Assembly: GCA_028293405.1 (NCBI GenBank)
Contig: JAQGOW010000638.1
Span: 1-7,195, forward strand
Length of the DNA: 7,195 bases
Reading direction: 5' to 3'
Source of the DNA: Verrucomicrobiales bacterium
GTDB lineage: Bacteria; Verrucomicrobiota; Verrucomicrobiia; Limisphaerales; Palsa-1400
Below, one piece after another: positions 4,401-7,195 of the stretch. The notes under the pieces are model-generated. The model made no database searches. It had not been told where the DNA came from and was given only the letters and a program-made list of their open reading frames with translations. The translations under genes were made by a program, and so were the position numbers. The stretch's first letter is position 1. Each line of letters starts with the position of its first letter.

Positions 4401-7195
4401 CACCGTCGAGCGGGCAGGGACGTCGATGAACCTGTAGCTGCCGAGAACACCACCGGCAACATCATCACTGAACAAAACACGCGAATTATTTTCAGCCGTG
4501 TTGATCAACAAATGCGCGACGTCGCCAATTTTGTAAGTGCGTTTATCGGCGATAATTTCCAAATCGTTGAATCGATAAACCCGTCCGTCGAACTTAGGTC
4601 CGTTCGCCCAAAACACCGCGTTGCCCAATACCTCGGCGCTCTGCGAATCACGCGTCGAATACGTAATCCGATACTGGCCTTCGCTGGGGATCTGGTATTT
4701 GAAAGCGAGCCGGCCGTCCGCATCGGTCTCCGCATCCCAACGTCGAACTTCCGTTTCGTGCGATTGCGAATCTGTGTAGGAAATCCGGTAAACGACAACC
4801 TCGCCTTTGGTGGCCACGGGTTCGTTGTTGGGCGTCAGCGTGCGCACGTTGAAAAACGCTTCGTTCCTGGCCTGATACCAACCGGCGTTGCCTTCGATGA
4901 AGGCGTAAAATTCCTGGCGCGTTGCCAGCACACTGCCGCTGCCTTCAATCGTGCGCCGACTCGCATCCCGCACTTCTGCTTCGACCGTGTAACGATGATC
5001 GCGGTCGCCCAACTCTGCTTTGGCTTTGCTCGTGTCGATCTCCACTTCATACGAACCATCCGCTGAAAGCTCTGCTTCACCTTGTGCGACGAGATCGCGG
5101 AGCGCTTTGCGCGTGCCGCCACCGCCACCGTAATTGTTATAATAGGCCCATGGATAGTAGCTGATATAGCTTGGAACAAATTCCGACCATGAGTCGCGCC
5201 AGAACAAACCGCATTTGTTCCACCACGGGAACCACGGATAGGCGTAGTGCGTGTAACCATAGCCTTTGCCGTAAAGCCAATCGTATTCCGCCGGCCCAAA
5301 ATATTGAAACTGGTAAGCTTCACGAAAAATTTTGTAAGTGACCTTGGCCTTCGCCACCGGCGCGCCGTAGTAATATCGCGCTTCAATGCGCGCTTTGATG
5401 CGTTCACCGAGTCGCGCCGTCGATTTGCTCGGCTTCACCGAAACTTCATATTCGGGCTTTTTATATTCTTCGACGCGAAACAAGCCGCCGGCGTTATGGT
5501 GCAGGTCTGGATAGTTACCGTTCACACGAATGTGATACATGCCCAACGGAGGCTCGTGTCCGAGTTCAAACGTGTCGCTGATGCACCCGAACTCATCCGT
5601 CGCTAGATGCTTCGTTTGCGTGGCGTTATTTTTTGCGTCGTAAATTTCGATTTGCACCGACTCGCCCTTGCGCAGTTCACTGAAAACGTGATTGGCAACA
5701 TTGCGAACCCAAACACGAAACCGTACTGTGTCACCGGGCCGATAAACCGGACGGTCGGTGACAACGTAGTATCTCGCTCCATCCGGGTTGCCGTAGTCAT
5801 ATCTGGACTCGTTCCAATTTTGGAAAAACGAAAATGCCATCCGATTGCTTTCGCCCATCACGATTGCATCAACTGACGCGCCGTGATCCGCGTGGATGCG
5901 ACTGTATTCAATGACGCCGTTCGTACCTGTTACCCGCGTGCTGGTATCGAAATGAAACGTATTTTTTCCATTTGCCTGATCGTAGGTGTTCCAATGTTCG
6001 TACAACCGCACCGATTTATTCTCTAGCGGCTGACCCGAGCGCGCGTCGCATACGTAGATCAATCCCTTGCCTGAAAGGTTTTTTTGGACAATGGCAATAT
6101 CCGTCACGACCACGAGCGCACGCGTTGATGTTTTGTTCCCGGACAACTTCGCTTCCACAATGTAAGCCCCCGGTTCACTCAAAGGCGCGAGGGTGCTGCC
6201 CTCGGCGGCGCGATTGCCCGGTTCACGATGGACTGACTCCTCCCAGCTTGCGACCGTCGCCCGAACGTAATTGGTCCACTGCTCCTCCTGGAAAAAGTTG
6301 TAAGAAATATTGCGATACTGCCACCAGTCGTCGTTCTTTCGCTCCGCCCGATCGCGCACATATTTAACTAGGTCGATGCGGCGCGCTTTAAAAATCACCG
6401 TGTCAGTATTGCGATAAGTAAACGACAATTTAGGCTTCTGGTCCGGTAAATAGATTCCAGTCTGCCCAAAAATGACTTCCGACTTCTTGATGCGTTCGAG
6501 TTGTGTTCGGGCATCCTTGACGCGGTCGTGTTTCGGAAACCTTTTAAGTAACGCATTGAATTCACGGACCGCTTCAGGGAACTGCTGGCGCGACTGATAA
6601 TAGAGCGACAGCGAATATTGCGCTTCGCCACAAATGGAACTTCGTGGAAATTGCGTTTGGATTTCGCGCAACAGCGCAATCGTGTTCTCCGATTTTGGAA
6701 GCGCGACAATAGCGAGTTTCCCACCAACAACCGTCAGTGCTTCATCGTCGCCAAGCTCCCATGTCTTCTTGAGCGGCTTGGGATGATCTTTGTCGGGTTG
6801 AGGGATGTTCGGCTGACTTGCGCTCTCCGGGCCGTAGAGCGTGCGATCAATCATCGCCCTCCGGAAAACTGCCTTCGCCGCATCGTCCTTTGTCTGCGAC
6901 TTATCAAGCCGCTGAATTTCCTCCAGCAAAAACCGAACTTTAGGCCCGGCACTCAAATCCACTGAGTATTGTTTCGGTGTCGTTGGAAACTGCGGTTTTC
7001 CGTCAGGCCCTAACGGTATTCCAATCGGCGGCTTCTGATCCTCTGGATTATAACCCCATCGTCCCCAGCGCGGTTCTTCGTAATCCGCCTCGTCGACCGC
7101 CTGTGAATCCTCCTCACTTTCATCCGACCACCACCAATCCCAACCGATATAGCCGTAACGATATTCATCGTGTCGGGCCAGCGCCGCAGCGAGAT
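1413..7195 (-). CDS. Large bacterial alpha-2-macroglobulin family protein (5' truncated)
   Basis: Predicted envelope protease trap: cleavage of a bait region should trigger collapse and covalent capture of the protease by an internal thioester. The visible 1,926 residues (numbered from the first complete codon at 7193) show, in order: an acidic/Trp-rich linker (11-52); a TPR/Tol-Pal-like helical part (about 165-237); tandem macroglobulin beta-domains with recurring Y-x-P/I-G-D/E motifs near 484, 887 and 983; the MG2 signature VTDRPVYRPGD (478-488), then VEEYKKPEYEV (574-584); an aromatic-rich insert (623-693); a bait-like segment (about 1022-1162); the core A2M domain (about 1163-1252, with SLTTWRLHAYAL); the thioester YGCVEQ at 1393-1398; an alpha/alpha-toroid thioester domain including GGWGWW; then CUB-like and C-terminal receptor-like domains ending YAPEIKAISDE. 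The frame has no stop up to the right edge, so the GTG at 6962 is internal. Signal peptide or lipobox is unseen. No penicillin-binding-protein 1C gene lies downstream; upstream context is unknown. Confidence 0.93.
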   Translation of the reverse strand, partial: LAAALARHDEYRYGYIGWDWWWSDESEEDSQAVDEADYEEPRWGRWGYNPEDQKPPIGIPLGPDGKPQFPTTPKQYSVDLSAGPKVRFLLEEIQRLDKSQTKDDAAKAVFRRAMIDRTLYGPESASQPNIPQPDKDHPKPLKKTWELGDDEALTVVGGKLAIVALPKSENTIALLREIQTQFPRSSICGEAQYSLSLYYQSRQQFPEAVREFNALLKRFPKHDRVKDARTQLERIKKSEVIFGQTGIYLPDQKPKLSFTYRNTDTVIFKARRIDLVKYVRDRAERKNDDWWQYRNISYNFFQEEQWTNYVRATVASWEESVHREPGNRAAEGSTLAPLSEPGAYIVEAKLSGNKTSTRALVVVTDIAIVQKNLSGKGLIYVCDARSGQPLENKSVRLYEHWNTYDQANGKNTFHFDTSTRVTGTNGVIEYSRIHADHGASVDAIVMGESNRMAFSFFQNWNESRYDYGNPDGARYYVVTDRPVYRPGDTVRFRVWVRNVANHVFSELRKGESVQIEIYDAKNNATQTKHLATDEFGCISDTFELGHEPPLGMYHIRVNGNYPDLHHNAGGLFRVEEYKKPEYEVSVKPSKSTARLGERIKARIEARYYYGAPVAKAKVTYKIFREAYQFQYFGPAEYDWLYGKGYGYTHYAYPWFPWWNKCGLFWRDSWSEFVPSYISYYPWAYYNNYGGGGGTRKALRDLVAQGEAELSADGSYEVEIDTSKAKAELGDRDHRYTVEAEVRDASRRTIEGSGSVLATRQEFYAFIEGNAGWYQARNEAFFNVRTLTPNNEPVATKGEVVVYRISYTDSQSHETEVRRWDAETDADGRLAFKYQIPSEGQYRITYSTRDSQSAEVLGNAVFWANGPKFDGRVYRFNDLEIIADKRTYKIGDVAHLLINTAENNSRVLFSDDVAGGVLGSYRFIDVPARSTVVDIPIEKKHVPNFFVEATLVRDGRLHNESRELFVPPVDGLLNVQVSSDKQTYKPGETGKVSVVVTDANGKPATGQVTLTAYDKSVTYIQDEFGPSPRVFYYGQKRQHQVQAQGSLDETFQASGTFDRAEQSFYQTPMPEGWNGDWGVEIDSLSLSTVASPTATRREIGFGVSAVGGAFKQEGADMSKSVSGMAGNRAMPEGAAEMPARINGKLGFFDSPTAGAPTLIEPELRVNFSDTALWQPALTLDAQGRAETNITFPQSLTTWRLHAYALTAQSQVGDATNETKTAKNLIALLQSPRFFVERDEVVLSANVHNYLKQSKAVRAELILPTGLFAANQALASGVDSDLHLYADATIAADGEHRFDWTVKVSKAGLAHITIKARTDEESDAMRMTFPVLVHGVMKTIAQSGSYRVAQDGTRTLNIEVPKQIDPEQTQLEVTLSPSLGGVLIDALPFLAGYPYGCVEQTMSRFYPSVLVKDTLNKMGTDLEAIAKAHKQMNPGDVTNRFGRWNSPVFDSAELDRMVKAGLERIYNFQRSDGGWGWWREDDSSPFQTSYVLQGLHAAIDAQVNVDRGVYERGFQFLQSNIDAELRKPKNEQNLGDVTTQAGIAYTLSLEHKIASDEQKQWLTGLYTNRAALNNYGLALLALAMKNEKHLDEAQMLLRNLLQFVDRDDSNETAWVRTPQAGWWYWWNNDIEANAWTLKALVALDPQNDLAPRLVKWLLNNRRNGYYWRSTRDTALVISAMVDYMRASGDAAPDYDLTLAFDGSPVKQIIISKENFFTFDNRFTLSGLHVKPGPHTITFTKNGIGALYYSAYVSYFTKEEDVRGAGNEIFVTREYFKLVPQTEKVQLGKSWWGDDKVKGHTEIRDGYKRVPLKTGDTVASGDKIEVVLNITAKNTYDFLAFEDMKPAGCEPVELRSGGRWAGGLCANLELRDEKVVFFIGLLEQGQHILRYKLRAETPGQFHALPTKGFAMYAPEIKAISDEMRLKIKE
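3000..3011 (-). other. Thioester motif CVEQ of the A2M protein
   Basis: These codons encode Cys1395-Val-Glu-Gln1398 (visible numbering) within YPYGCVEQTMSRF. In thioester-containing A2M and complement proteins, the Cys and Gln side chains of a C-x-E-Q motif form the internal thioester that reacts with a target protease. Its presence argues for a covalent trapping mechanism, unlike those bacterial A2M paralogues that have lost the cysteine. It lies at the start of the toroid domain, as expected. Confidence 0.9.
3708..4130 (-). other. Putative bait region of the A2M protein
   Basis: About 141 residues (visible 1022-1162) between the macroglobulin domains and the conserved A2M core. The segment is rich in Gly, Ala, Ser and Met and has little predicted core structure, with stretches such as GFGVSAVGGAF and MAGNRAMPEGAAEMP. 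Its position matches the bait region of A2Ms, which is flexible and offers cleavage sites for many proteases. Lys, Arg, Phe, Met and small residues are spread along it, which fits broad protease sensitivity. The exact boundaries are inferred from where domain-like sequence stops and restarts. Confidence 0.6.
5115..5327 (-). other. Aromatic-rich insert in the A2M protein
   Basis: This 71-residue segment (visible 623-693) has 27 aromatic residues by direct count: 14 Tyr, 7 Trp and 6 Phe. It includes PWFPWW and ends in a YGGGGG run. It follows a macroglobulin-domain strand ending VTYKI and precedes sequence that resumes as ordinary beta-domain (AQGEAELSADGSYEVEID). It is therefore best read as a long loop inserted in a macroglobulin domain, possibly a binding or packing surface. 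The frame is intact through it, so it is not a frameshift artefact. Confidence 0.75.

Noticed and set aside
4323..5066. A 247-codon open frame on the plus strand
   Set aside because: Antisense to conserved A2M macroglobulin domains, with no recognisable domain and no independent evidence of translation.
5101..5130. A possible trinucleotide repeat or assembly error at the glycine run
   Set aside because: The five Gly codons mix GGT and GGC, the frame is intact on both sides, and the run forms a natural end to the aromatic insert.
6960..6962. GTG as the start codon of the A2M gene
   Set aside because: The frame continues upstream without a stop to the window edge, and no signal peptide follows the GTG, which an exported A2M would need.
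1..7195. A multi-gene defence, CRISPR, toxin-antitoxin or mobile-element system
   Set aside because: Only three genes are present, all assignable to known families. No spaced direct repeats, transposase, integrase, reverse transcriptase or terminal inverted repeats were seen by eye.

Overview
The window holds three protein-coding genes, two of them cut by the window edges. It has no tRNA, rRNA, CRISPR array or recognisable mobile element. The DNA is moderately GC-rich and gene-dense, and all three genes look chromosomal. A DUF5060-type secreted protein, a class II aldolase, and a very large alpha-2-macroglobulin (A2M) with extra N-terminal domains and Tyr/Trp-rich inserts together suggest a Gram-negative bacterium of the Planctomycetota-Verrucomicrobiota group, most likely Verrucomicrobiota. 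That assignment is inferred from family distribution and was not tested by a search.

Layout: (1) 1-205, minus strand: the first 68 codons of an exported protein with a signal peptide followed by the start of a DUF5060 domain. (2) 206-396: a divergent intergenic region with a plausible sigma70-like promoter for the rightward gene. (3) 397-1362, plus strand: a complete class II fructose-1,6-bisphosphate aldolase with all expected metal ligands and catalytic residues, followed by a strong intrinsic terminator (13-bp stem, GAGA tetraloop, T-tract) at 1380-1414. (4) 1413-7195, minus strand: an A2M-family protein, 1,926 residues visible, with an intact C-terminus and thioester motif. Its reading frame stays open to the right edge, so its N-terminus and signal sequence lie outside the window.

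The aldolase and the A2M gene converge, and the A2M stop codon lies inside or next to the T-tract of the aldolase terminator. The genes do not form an operon or an obvious shared pathway: one is central glycolysis/gluconeogenesis, one is probably carbohydrate-related secretion, and one is envelope defence or protease trapping. I found no convincing undescribed multi-gene system. The least ordinary material is inside the A2M protein: a 71-residue segment with 27 aromatic residues, an acidic/Trp-rich N-terminal linker, and a Gly/Ala-rich bait-like region.
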